DNA from: Didymodactylos carnosus | Lineage: Eukaryota > Rotifera > Eurotatoria > Philodinida > Philodinidae | NCBI GenBank assembly: GCA_905250885.1 | Contig: CAJNOQ010001645.1 | Coordinates: 1 to 29,712, forward strand | Reading direction: 5' to 3' | Length of the DNA: 29,712 nucleotides | Part shown: positions 1 to 12,149 of the stretch, one piece after another | Layout: every line of letters begins with the position of its first letter | Position numbering within the stretch: the stretch's first letter is position 1 | Program-made: the position numbers and the translations under genes | Notes under the pieces: generated by a model | Databases searched by the model: none | What the model was told of the DNA's origin: nothing | What the model saw: the letters and a program-made list of their open reading frames with translations, nothing else

Positions 1-815
1 TACATTCCTATGATAAGAAAAATCTTGTAAAATCTTATAAGAATCTTGCTACAAGATGTCATATGAAATCTTGTAAGATCTTACAGGAAATTGATAAGAA
101 TTGCTAAGATCTTTTGAAATCTTATGATTTCTTATTATACGATCACCCAAGATCGAATATGATCTTGTAAGATCTTCCAAGATCTTGTTATCTAACCCTT
201 AGACCTGGGTGTGCTCAACTAACGTGTGAGGTTGAAAAGCGAAAAAAAAATCAAGTTTTTCAAAGAAAATGATCTCAAGCGTCAAAAAAAATCTAATATC
301 GCTCGATTCATCTAGATTACTAGATTTTCACTCGATTGCAACTATTGGGTAACGACAGTGGAAATCTAGTAATCGGGCGATTGGTAAATTTCTTCTAGTT
401 GCAACTATCGATTTAACTATCGTTAGTTACACATGCAGACGCATCTAATTAAAAGTCCCTTTTCCAATTAGTAATCTACATGGTAACTAGTCATGTACCG
501 CCCAATCAGGTCAAAAAATCAGATAAAGATCTTACATGATCCTATAAAATCTTACAAGAATCTTACATCAAGAATCAGTTTCTATGTTTCTTACAGAATT
601 TTACAAATTTTTATACGAATCTGACGAAAAAAGTTATATAAGATCTTGCAAGATCTTGTCACTTCTTATTATCAAATCTTACGACAAGAAGTTACAAGAT
701 TTCATAAGATCTTACATTATCTTATAACAAGATCTTGTAAGATCATATCGTAAGACCTTATCCCAAGATTTCACAAGAAAACATCAGATCTTGAAAGGTC
801 TTACAAGACGTGGTT
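1..815. repeat. Clusters of AAGATCTT-type palindromes
   Basis: Two blocks (about 1-210 and 515-815) are densely packed with the 8-bp palindrome AAGATCTT or one-base variants, usually extended as (G/A)TAAGATCTTAC or ACAAGATCTTGT. I count about ten full copies, for example near 75, 105, 165, 175, 525, 635, 645, 705 and 735. Spacing is irregular, so this is not a classical tandem satellite. The segment between the blocks (about 211-514) lacks the motif and has its own hairpin. No coding potential is seen. The array may continue left of the window. The origin is unknown: a degraded minisatellite or the terminal region of a repeat element are both possible. Confidence 0.55.
315..374. repeat. Hairpin between the AAGATCTT blocks
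   Basis: Arms at 315-331 and 358-374 are reverse complements at 16 of 17 positions (left arm GATTACTAGATTTTCAC) with a 26-bp loop. It lies in the motif-free gap between the two palindrome clusters. This is a structural observation only; no function is assigned. Confidence 0.5.
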
Positions 816-3518
816 CACCTGGTTACTTGTTATTCTCTCGTTCATCAGCAATTCGCAAACTTTGCCTTAAACGATTATCCTTTTGTTCTGATCTTCAATT
901 TCTTAACAACATCATATTTAGTTACAATTTAATCGAGAAAGACCACAATAAAACATACTGATAAAATCAGCTCATAAAGCTCGCCTTTTCAGTAATATAT
1001 AACAGTGCAACAATCAAAGGATTTAGGTCACTTAAGTCCGTTACTTAAATGATGTTTTCAGTTTCTGAATGTTGGTAGAAAAAGCAGAATATTATGTTAG
1101 GTCTTGGATTCTTTTGTAAATTTTAATTACAACTGTTTCTAGCAATACAGAACAGAAAGCTTTTTACTACTATCCGTTGCAAAATAGAATGGTGTAGGAG
1201 ATTCTTTAAATAGTCACACGTTCACTTTCGAAAATACAAGTGCACTTGTATAAAAGTGAATATGTATAGGGCATATATTATCGATTATCTGAATCTCAAG
1301 ACAATTTTTATTTCAAAAAATGCGCTAGAAAAAGATTTTATTAAAACTCAGCTGAAAATTCTTAAACTATATTCTAGAAATTTATCAACTTATTGAAGTC
1401 AGTCAGAATCATGTCGTATCTTCACGTATAAAGATACAGAAATTTTTATAGCAGCTGATACTATACTACTTTTACAGCTGAAAATATACTACCTAAAAGT
1501 CTTAAACTCACCATTTTTCAATAATACAAATATGTAAAATAGACAAAAATGGAATTATCTTTAACATATCGTATTAAGTAATTCTTCAAGTGAGTTACAA
1601 GTTTTTTGGATTTTCTGTGAATATAGCTAAGAAATGATTATTTTATATAAATGTGGCAGTTTTTTGTACTTTTTGTTGAAAACAATCCATACGACGAGAT
1701 GCGTCGTGTTCGATAACATTATCAACACAACCACTGAAATATTAGTTCCAATTACTAGTAAGAATGCCGATCAAAGTGGTAAAATTATCTTACACTAGTT
1801 TGTTATTTCAATAATCACAACGATTAACAACAGCAGTTCAACAGGTGTAAAACATATCAGCTCTATTGGATGGATAGTAGTGATATTAACATCTGTAACA
1901 TCAGATACTAATGAAAGACATTGTCGTTCGTTCTTGCATGTGCTTGAGCATCAACAGGTTTGATGCTCACTTTATGGAATTTCGTAATTTGATCTAAGAT
2001 AAAAGACTAACGCGATCCAGACGACTTTTGTCTGAATAAAATTTATGATATTAACAAAAGTATATTTAATGACTACAATATTTTATTGGCTACAACTGTA
2101 TTTTTGTAAAACAGAATAAAAAAACTAAGTTAGAGGTATCGAAAACACCTCTATTACTTAAAATTATAAAGTTAAAATGTTTTGAAAGAGTTTGTAATGT
2201 TTAATCTTAACTTTAATTTGAATGAATGTTTTTAACAGCAGTTGAAGATATATTTTTAACTTCAGACTGATTATATATATATATTATGTGACACCAAACA
2301 GTTTCACCCATATGTCAAAAGCAAGCGCTTTTGCCTTGTATACTGAATTAGTTAACTATTTTTGTTCCACTTTATTTAAACACAATTTTTAAAAACAGAC
2401 TTAAAATTCAGCAGAATTTTGTCAAGCCAAATTTGAAATTTATCTCACTATCTTCATCATATATTGACAGTCAAATCTTGGTTGGCTAAAACAATGAAAA
2501 CTTGCAATGTTGTCAACTGGCTTAGTCTCAGCCTATATGATGTCCTTCCAATGTACTGAAATCTAAAATTTCTAAACAAAAATTCGAACATCCGTTAGCC
2601 AAATTTAATCCTATCTGAATAAAAATTTAAATTTGAATTTCAGATAGTAAAATTCGAATTGTAGCAGTCCATTCTCTGTGTTCACGATTCAAGGGCTAAA
2701 CATATTTTTCTAGTCTTCGTTTTCCCGACTGGACTTTCCATATACGTTTGGCACTTATATCTGTGTGTATTTTCCGTTCTCTCATAAAAGAATGTGTTTT
2801 CCTCAGAAGAACTTCCTGTACCAAAAGTCTTGGATTCTTGAAATTTCCACTCAAGAGCCCTCATGCAGTTCCTACTTCTACTTATTTTTAAGATATCGAG
2901 TTAGATACGAGTAATTTGGGGACAATCAATACTTTCTTTCGCTTTTGGAAAAGAAATAATTTCTTCTCCGTTGATAGTGGGGTCCTGTCGTTATAATGTA
3001 CCGCTACTATACTGTCGTTCGCTCAAACTTTGATAAAAACTGGTTTCACTCAAGATTACGGAATGAATGAAATAAAATGAATAGTTACAGTGGTCGAAAA
3101 AAAAAGCTCTCTCCGCTGAAAAAAATTTGTAAAAGTCTTAGAATTTAACACCTTTTACTTAAGTTTCAATCAATATATAAAAATGAAAAGAATTCTGCTT
3201 GAGTAATATAAAAGTTTCCTAAATCTATTTTCTAAGAGGAAATAATCAACATCCTCATGATTGTTTACTGAATCAAAACTCTGATTAATCAGAAAAAAGA
3301 TTAGGCATATAAAAGGACGCGCTCTAATTATTTCATTTTGACTTGTTAATTTAAAAAAAATCACTATATAAATATATCTGACTAATTAACGTAAAGACAA
3401 AGAAGAATATTAAAAAAAAGAAGAAATTGAATGAATCTACAATAAAAATTCAAAATAATTCGTAAAAATGTTATCTACACAAAAAATTAAGAATAAAAAT
3501 AAAACAATTTCTAACTTT
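816..3518. other. Intergenic, no supported gene
   Basis: About 2.7 kb of AT-rich DNA with stops in all frames and only short, low-quality open frames. Two small structures stand out: an 18-bp perfect palindrome at 1234-1251, flanked by TTCACTTT and AAAGTGAA, and a 9-bp-stem hairpin at 1946-1968. The part next to 3518 should hold the 3' UTR of the CEP97-like gene on the minus strand. I could not identify a convincing AATAAA there. Confidence 0.6.
1234..1251. repeat. 18-bp perfect palindrome
   Basis: ATACAAGTGCACTTGTAT is its own reverse complement. It is bracketed by TTCACTTT (from 1221) and AAAGTGAA (ending at 1260), so an imperfect 40-bp hairpin is possible. No nearby gene start makes a regulatory role obvious. 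Confidence 0.5.
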
Positions 3519-6500
3519 TTACATTTCTGTCATTTCTTCTTCTGCTGTATTATAAGTTCGACTCGATTTATGACGAGTAGATTGTCGAGGAGGAATTGGT
3601 AGTGGTGAAGACATTGAAAATTTCATGGTTGTGTCCGATGACATGGGATAATATTGAGCTAAAAGATGACTACATTCTAATTGACGATAAATAACATTAC
3701 AAGATAAGTTTAATGGATTTGTAATAGGTATAAAATTCGTGATACGATTCAGTATTTTAGTCTAAAATAAAACAAATATTTTTTCTGTTTGTCACTATGC
3801 GGACAAAATCAACATACTTTTGATTTATTTTTTAATTCCTCTGGTGAAATTGATTGTGGTTTATGATAACTTCGACTGTATTCGACAACAAAATTTGATG
3901 ATGATGGCCTATGTAATTCAGATGTTGTCGTTGTTTGTTGCTGATCAGCAATTAGTGCATTTAACAATGCATTTCGACTGTGTGGTTGTTGTTGTTGTTG
4001 TATTTGACTCCGTTTAACCTTTAGCGGACTTTTAGCAAGACGAGACATGATACCCGATGAACGATTTGGACTATGTTTTGACGTCGAAGTTGATTCACTT
4101 GAAAATAATACTTTACTACATGTACCCGTGTGTGTTGAAGTCGAACCACTGTCTTTATCACGATTAGGAGATCTAGGTGGTTTACGAAGGATGATATTAT
4201 TATTATTGTCATTATTTCGATTTGATTGTGAAGGACTAGACATTGCTGATGAATGTAAATCTTCATTTGAACACTAAAACAAATAAATTTGTTTCTATGA
4301 ATAGTAAAACGACAGACGATTATTGCCTTATCTCTCTTGTATCTCTCTTTGCTGATTCTTAACAGCGATACTGTTGTGCAAATTCAATAAGTTAACTTAA
4401 GTGTCTACAAAAATAAAATGACATTTACCTTTCGTTCTGGCGTTCCAAAAGTATAGTTGACAGGTGACTGATCTATGACATTATCGGGTGAAAATGATTT
4501 TTTTATTGATTGTTCTTCTTCCTGTGGTATTCCATTATCAAACGAATAAGATCGAAATTGTTGTTGTTGATGTGTAGGAAAGCCTCCAGAACACATTGAT
4601 AATTCACCCTCTGTAGTATTTTTTTTTTGTTGATCCATAATGATAGGTGTTTGACTAGAAGATGGAAATAGATTTCCGTATGATTGAGTTTGACGTAATG
4701 GATGATAACGATCTACAGTATTATCTTCTGTTTTAACGGCTGACGATATTTTGTCTTTAATTTGATGATCTGACTGAGTACGCTGTAAAGGTGTAGAAGC
4801 CTGAGTTGATGCTATTGTACTACTTGTATTTTTTTGTTGTCGACGAAAACGTGCAATAACAATATTTGAATCAGATGATTCGAAATGTTCATCATAGGCA
4901 CGAATTTTAATTCTATATTCTCCTTCATCCCGAATATCATTGATAATAACTTCAAATTTGGTCGGTTCAACAACACCTTTCAAAGTATCATCAATATATA
5001 TTTTGTAACCAAGAATTTGGCGATTATTTGGATTTGGTACCCAATGTAGAAAAAAACTTTTGGCATCTCGTTTTGATATATGAGCACGCAACGGAGGAAG
5101 AAGTGAACTATCTGTTTTATTTGATAATACTGCATCTAAATATAATAAGACATTTAGTAAATAATATTAATAAAATCCTAGTAAAAATTGTGTACTTTGA
5201 TTTTTTACTGGTGTTGATTGATGTGCTGAAATTGTATCGAATGAAAGTCTGGCACTCGTTGATCGTGGACTGCTTGGATGACCTTGTTCATCGACCTAAA
5301 ACAAATCTATATTGTTCAAAAATCATAGAAAATACTAGAATTATTTTATACTTACAGAATTATTCCCATTTGTATTTGTTTTATTTAATTTAGCTTCAAG
5401 ATCGAGCACACGTTGATTTAATAGTCGATTTTCTTCCAATACTTTATCTGTTTGACTCTGTTTCATTCGATTATTGTTTTCTACCTGCAACATACGAATT
5501 TGTTTTTTTTTTAAATTAGATTGTTAATATTGAATTGTAGAGTTTTTTAAATATTACTTACCATTTTCCAAAGTGCAGCCATTGCTGATGTCTGTAATTC
5601 AGTTGTCTTTGTAAATCGTTCATGTAGATTAAGATAGCTGAAAATGATAATTTTCTTTTTTAAATATATAATAAAATCATAAGAATACATACGCTTGAAG
5701 CATGGCTGTTCGCATTGTTTCAACGGATGTTGTCAACATTTTGAAATCATTTGTTTCAACAGTGGTTGTAGTCGTCATTTGAGCATCATTCGATTGTAAC
5801 CGAGTTTTAGTAGTTAATAATGTTGGAGAAGCTTAAAATTAAAAAAATATATCAAAATATTGTACAATCAGATAATAATATCGTCGTAATGATACCATGA
5901 CTCGTACGCAATGTATTGATGATCGGTTCAGTTTTTGGATGAAATTCTTCGTCTTCGTCATCTGTATGTTCTAAAATTATGCATTGAAAATGAAAATGGT
6001 AAAAAAATTTGACGATGAATAGACAAGTATTTCTTACCAGCGACAAGTGGTTTAAGACCGGTTCCATTTACTCGCGGTTTTGATCGAATGGAACGATTGG
6101 AAAGTGGTTTATCTTTAACTAAAAGTAATCGATAAAAAAGAAAATGTTTAAATTCGGTACATAATACATATGATTTGCAGAAAAATCAATAGTTCATTCG
6201 GGATGGTCATAATTCATAGTGCAAAAATTCGTCAACGACTAACAGCAGTCCAAATAACTTACAGTATGATATTTTTGAGACAGAAAACTCTATCATTCTC
6301 ATCTAACCCAACTATAAGACTATACTTTACTCCTTCTGAAACTTTACAAATAAAAAAAGAAATGTTACACTCGTTTAAACAATTATTAATTTTTTTGAAT
6401 TAACACAGCATTTCTAAAAATGTAATTTTCTGGGAATATTGATCGAATCGAGTCCTATTTCTATTTCATACAGTTTATTCAAATGTTGCAATATAAACGA

Positions 6501-9500
6501 TTCGTCAATTTCGTCGATTTTTAATTTTTAAATCTGTAAACTCAATCGAAGTCGTAATTAATCGTTTGATAAAAGAAAGTTTTACTTTTATCTATTTTTC
6601 CATCATGAAAACATTCTGTTAGTATCATTAATTAGAAGTATATGTAAGAGGTTACCAAAACGTTCTAGTCCAGCAGGGCTCTAGTCATATATTATCCTTA
6701 TTTGAGACTCTTGCTTATAAATTTCAAAATAGTTCTTCTAATTGCGTTCTATTGTTTATTAAACCGTTCGACTAGATAAACGAAAATATGTAACTGTATT
6801 CGAAAATACAAATCTAAAGCTATATATTGAAAAAATTTGGACTTTCAATATACTGCAAGAGTTGTTCCAGTGCTTCCAGTGTTGTTCAAATCGAGAAATT
6901 AGGATACTATGAGGAAGAAAATTTGTTAAGCCCAACTCTTAGTACTCAAAATATCCCGAAAGACTAATTGTATATAGCAAGTGAGCTTCATTTATATACA
7001 AAAAACTCTCTACGATCTATTATGGTTGCTAAATGGTAGATAAAAACTGCATCTTCATTCGCCCAGATTTTCACTATTTTGACTGCTTTTTCATAAACAT
7101 TTTATCACTCCGGTACATGACATACGTCATTTTACAATTAAGTAGAGAAGACATTATGCTCTACGAATATGGTATCAAATTTGAGTTACGAAGCGAGTGA
7201 TACAACAGAAGAATCTAAATACTGATATTCAACTTTCACAAGTAGTCGATAATTCTTTCAATTTTTATAGATTTTCAAAGATCACATTTGTACATTTGTT
7301 CAGCACTAAATTCAAGAAAAATTTCTCGAGAATCACACAGCTTGGAGAGAATACATATCTCGTTCTCATCTGCAATTCAAAATATACAAATTTAGTAATA
7401 AAATAAAGACATCTTTAGGTGCTTTAATTGAATGAACATTACTTTTTGAATTCTTCTACCACATTTGGATTCATAATCTAACCTAAGTTTTATATATACC
7501 TCTACACAATGACATAAGATCAATATTTTCACTCGCTTTGATCATAGATAGAAACTTATATCCTTTTATGATCCGTTACTGTGTCACACCTACTCACTGA
7601 TTTCATTCATGTATATGATCGAATCTATTAAACAATATCTTTATTATTCAACATCTACACACTCTGTTGTTATGTTAATGGTGTTATTTTATTTTTTACT
7701 TTTTTTTTGCATACCATTATGATGAGGATGTTGTGAAGTGATTAATTTTTTATTTTCTTGAATTATTTTTGGACTTGTACGACAACGTACGTGTTTATTA
7801 TCGTCGTTGTCAATAATTACTGTCGCCGCTGCAATCGTATGACGTTTGTTTTTATTTCGATCTTGAAAATAAAATATTTTGAAGTATATGTGTATGATTG
7901 TATTCAAACTTTCAAGTACGCAAAATTATCATACGGTAAGTACATAAACGAGCGTGAAAAATAAAATAAAACATTCAAATCTCGCGTATGTGATATTTAC
8001 TTGTATTTTGAAACAACGCATAATACAAAATGTCAAAGGTGAAAGTGCTCACATAATGAATAATGTTAAAAATAGCTCTTGATATGTGAGCCAGATAAGT
8101 ATGGCAAATTAAATAAAATAAAATTTTACAAAAAATTGATGATATTTTACTAAGATTTGTTTTCTCTTTTTTTAGTAGGAAATTTGATCTACATTTTGAT
8201 AAAATCTTTGACCTAACTGATTCATGGGTGTTCAATCGTTTTGTCAAGATAGAATTATTTAGAATTTTTGGTCTCTCAAAAATGTCAAGATTCTCCTTTC
8301 TAACTATTGTGACATGCTTTAGTTTGTTGAAAAATCGTTCAATGTCAAAATCTAGTTTTTATTTACTCAACTAACTAACGGATAGAAAGAGTTGGAAGGC
8401 TATTCATATTTTGATTTATCTACAATATAGTAGGAAAAAAGCTTCGCGAATGCGTATATATCTCTTCTGACGCTTTTACTTACATTTATCGGTTGTATTT
8501 TTCTGTTTTAATCGTAGAGTTGTTGCCGTTGTTGTATGTTGTAATGCAGATGACGTTGTTGGACCATGACTGGCTGTTTTGGGTGAATAACGATTCGCAT
8601 TATATGCTAAATGAGGTTGATTTGAGAGTTGCGATGAATTTGTAGTTGCTGTTGATTTTGAACGATTACGCATTGGCTCTTGCCGTAAACGACTATAAAA
8701 GTGAACTGTAGAATATTGATGATGCGTCTTTAATCTAAAAAGTAACCCTACGTTTCATCATTGGTATTAACAACTGCATATTCATTTAATTTTGTTTGAA
8801 ATAAATTTTGATCTAACGGTTTTACTGGTCGAGCATCGTATTCAACATAGCGATTATTTGTTCGACTTGTACTGTCTTCTATGCTTGCATTCAACGGATT
8901 ATTTATACTACGTGACATAACAAGTGGACTAGGTGTACGCAATTGACGAGCTAAAATCAATAAAAATAGATGGTGATGTTTAACTTTGTACAATATGAGA
9001 AATATTTTAAAGATTTGATAATTCATTTATAAATCTTACTTCCACCAACAAGTGTATGCATATCATTTGTACTTGATACGGATGATGATGGACTTGGACT
9101 TATTTTAATATATTCAGATTCGGATAATAATAAACTTTGTTGAGTAATCGGTGTTTGTTTTAATTGAGAATCTAAAATTAATAATAACAAAATACTATTA
9201 TTATATATTTTTAAATAATATAAAAATAAAATATAGAAAACCTTTTGGAAGTGTATCAGCTGCTGTCATTGTATCTGAACCAAAGTTTTTTTCATCATCA
9301 ATATTCGATATTGATTCTAAAAAAAATAAAAAATAAAATAATAACATTTATTTTTTATCAATTGTTTTTGTAATATAATCATTCTTACCACTATTTCGTT
9401 TTTGTTGTGTATACATATCTTGTAAATGCATAATACGCGATAAATGTTGTTCATCTTTCTAAACATGAATATAATTTTATATTTGTAATAAATTAATATA

Positions 9501-11753
9501 TCTATTTTAAATATGTATACTTACTTCAGTCGATTCAATTGAGCATACTTTTGATAAATATTCAACTAATTCAAGATGTTCACCAGGACGAAAGGTACGT
9601 CCTTTACCTTGAGTTAATAACCATTCGGCTTTCAAACTAGAACATAAAATAAACAATTAGAAAAATATATTCATTAACATTTCTAAAACTAGCTTATTTT
9701 AAACTCTTTTAGCCTACCTTTCTTTACGTGATATTGTATATCCATCAAGATTTCGAAGTGGTAAATAGTTAAAAATATATGGACGATAATCAAATCGTCT
9801 ATACAATTAGTTAAAGAAAACTTTTTTTTTTATTTCTATTATAGGATAATAATTTTTGATTTTCAAATGAAAAAGGATACTGTCTATATCCTTGTCGGGA
9901 TTCAATTTCGACACATGGATTTTGCATAATCCATAATGTCTGTAATTCAATTAATGTGGAAAGATAACAAATCTTAACAAAGAAAAGAAAAAAAAAAAAG
10001 AAAAAAAATAATAGATAATTCTACAAGAATTTTATGAAACATACTTCAGTTAAATCTTGAATTTCATTATCGGATATAATTAATGTTTGAATTTTTTTTG
10101 GTAAATTTCGTGGAACATGTACTAATGTATCAATAAAATTTTTATTCAAATTTAGATACTAAAAATAATTGAAATAAAAAGAAGGTTAATAATATGTTAA
10201 GAAAAAAAAATTCTTTTTCTGATCTATGAAAATAAGTTATCTAATAGACTATTAGCAAAGATGAATTTAATGATAAATGAATTCTGAAAAAAATAAACAT
10301 CAATCATCCTTTTCCCTTCTAAACATACACATTAATCTTGAAGAGATTTGATAGTATCAAGAATTTTTTAGCTAATTCTTACCCTTAATGATGTGAGTGC
10401 TGATAAATCTTCTATTTCACGTATTGTATTATCACTTGCATCCAAATACTGGAGTAAATGACAAGAATTCAAAGCACTTAAGCTCTAAAAATCAAAAGAA
10501 AATAAACATTTTTTTCAATGAAAAATTCTTACTTCTCATGGATTCATACTAACACTGATATTATTGCATGAAATATTAAGTGAAACTAAATTTTGTAAAG
10601 ATTTTAAGCCTAAATGAGAAAAATCAAAAAAGATGTATGTTTTTTTAATTTTAAATATTTTCTCATATTCTTACTTTCAATGGAATCAATACTATTTTGT
10701 GCTAAATTTAGCTTTTCTAATAAACGTAAACGACTCAATGAACGTATATCTACTAATCGGTTATGAAACAATGATAGCTAGAATTTAAAACAAAATAGAA
10801 TAACGAACGTATAGATAATAGATAAGAATTAAAAAAATAGATCATGTACCTGGATGAGCATTTGACAGTTTTCTAAATTTTCTATTTTATTTATTTCATT
10901 ATTATCAAAATCGATTATTTGAAAATGAATATTAGGTAATTTTTCAATTCGTTTTAATCCTTTATTTGCTAAATCTAAACGTGTTAAATGTTTTTGTTCA
11001 AGTTGTTGATCGTAAGACAATGTAAATAGCATATCATCAAGATTTGTACGAGATTGATGATGATGCGTATTTGATGATATTGTGTGAGATGTTGGATTAT
11101 TATCCTGACGACCGACTGTCATATTGGATGGTGACATCTAAAAGTATAGGCATCTATTTTATTCTAAGATGTATTCAAACATCCAAATGGTTCATTTCTC
11201 AATTACACATCTGCTTATAATTTTAGATTTTAGTAAATCCAATACTCAGACACCGTAATATCCATAATAATAGAGTAGTTTTATTTTTATCCAAACAAAT
11301 TTGAACGTTATGATTAATTACTGAATATGAGCAGAAAATGTCAGAGAAATATAGTTTTTCCGTAAAAATGTACCTAAAATGACGAGAAAGCTCAAAAGAT
11401 TTTTGATGCCACGAAACTAAACATTTTTCATTCTTCTCGCTCATATATATTCCCAGACTTTTACCAATATGCAGAGCTAAACATTAGAGTATACCATTGT
11501 TATTGACTGTAATCAATTCGATAATTCATTCGCTTCTCATTTGTCTGTAAGCATTCTTCTTTAGATTCGGTGATATGTATACAATTCAATCAAACAAATT
11601 TCGTCTTCTATCTATCGAAGTTCATTTATAACACGTGTTTACTATTGCACTATATACAAACTTCAAGTTACTCACCATATCAGCACGTCGTACCTTTGTT
11701 ACAGTTGTTGTTTGTATTGTTCTAGGATATTGAACAACATCGGCAAGTTTCAT
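3519..11753 (-). CDS. CEP97: CEP97-like centrosomal LRR protein with C-terminal FN3 domain
   Basis: I assemble 24 exons with GT-AG introns and consistent phases into about 1301 codons. Exons (high to low): 11753-11676, 11137-10850, 10777-10675, 10609-10554, 10484-10383, 10158-10045, 9972-9881, 9798-9718, 9636-9525, 9458-9389, 9316-9242, 9171-9040, 8950-8752, 8734-8484, 7861-7715, 6118-6038, 5970-5896, 5831-5693, 5637-5562, 5484-5356, 5295-5196, 5135-4429, 4273-3818, 3761-3519. The start [12 protein letters not shown] is the first ATG and is followed by a good donor. Residues about 75-265 form leucine-rich repeats ([33 protein letters not shown]). The cap that follows carries CEP97 hallmarks: [48 protein letters not shown]. 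Known CEP97 works with CP110 to cap centrioles and hold back cilium assembly. Residues about 750-795 look coiled-coil, about 847-932 are a fibronectin type III fold ([29 protein letters not shown]), and the tail is S/T/Q-rich with a short poly-Q. Human CEP97 is about 865 residues with an IQ motif, which I do not see here. The LRR half is secure. Joining the FN3 half relies on matching phases across a 1.6-kb intron (6119-7714). Confidence 0.85.
6119..7714 (-). other. Large intron in the CEP97-like gene
   Basis: This 1.6-kb interval separates exons 15 and 16, far longer than most introns in the gene. The donor (GTATGC) and acceptor (TTTTAG) keep phase 1 on both sides. No in-frame ATG upstream of exon 16 gives a separate start, which favours one gene. 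The sequence is AT-rich with short open frames on both strands that look random. I see no recognisable transposon or RNA gene. Confidence 0.55.
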
Positions 11754-12149
11754 TTAGAAAACAAAAATATCGAAAATGGAAGAAATAAAACAATGTCTTA
11801 CAGCGAAGTGTATTTTTCAATAAACGATGTTTATTCAAATTGAATATGACATATAAAGAAACGAAAATAGTAGTCCATAATTGATATGATGGCTAGTGTG
11901 CAGAATTCACTGGAACTAAAAAATTTTCCGTTCTGTTCTTCAGTTCAAATAAATACATATAATACGTTTTTGTTAAATTGAATTTTTATCCTTTCTTTGA
12001 ATTTGAATTCATTTTCATCTCCTTGTGCTTAGAAACAACCTTCAGATGATGAATAACTATAGCAATAAAGATAGTTAGTTTACTCCGTTGCTGTCATTGT
12101 TACGCACTTATAATGAGTAATCAGACTATATGGAATGAAATATGTTCGC
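11754..12149. other. Intergenic, upstream of the CEP97-like gene
   Basis: About 400 bp between the CEP97-like start and the 3' end of the LINE. It should contain the promoter and 5' UTR of the CEP97-like gene. No TATA box or other motif stands out from the AT-rich background. Part of it may still be LINE 3' sequence, because that end is not sharply defined. Confidence 0.45.

Noticed and set aside
1-815. CRISPR-like array
   Set aside because: The repeated unit is only 8-12 bp, palindromic and irregularly spaced, and the genome is eukaryotic.
2682-2864. Minus-strand open frame of 60 codons
   Set aside because: It is short and isolated, without splice-linked neighbours or a recognisable domain.
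4047-4277. Plus-strand open frame rich in Leu/Ser
   Set aside because: It is the antisense shadow of the low-complexity CEP97 tail exon at 3818-4273.
6170-6403. Plus-strand open frame of 77 codons
   Set aside because: It lies inside the large CEP97 intron on the opposite strand, with low-complexity AT-driven composition and no homology signal.
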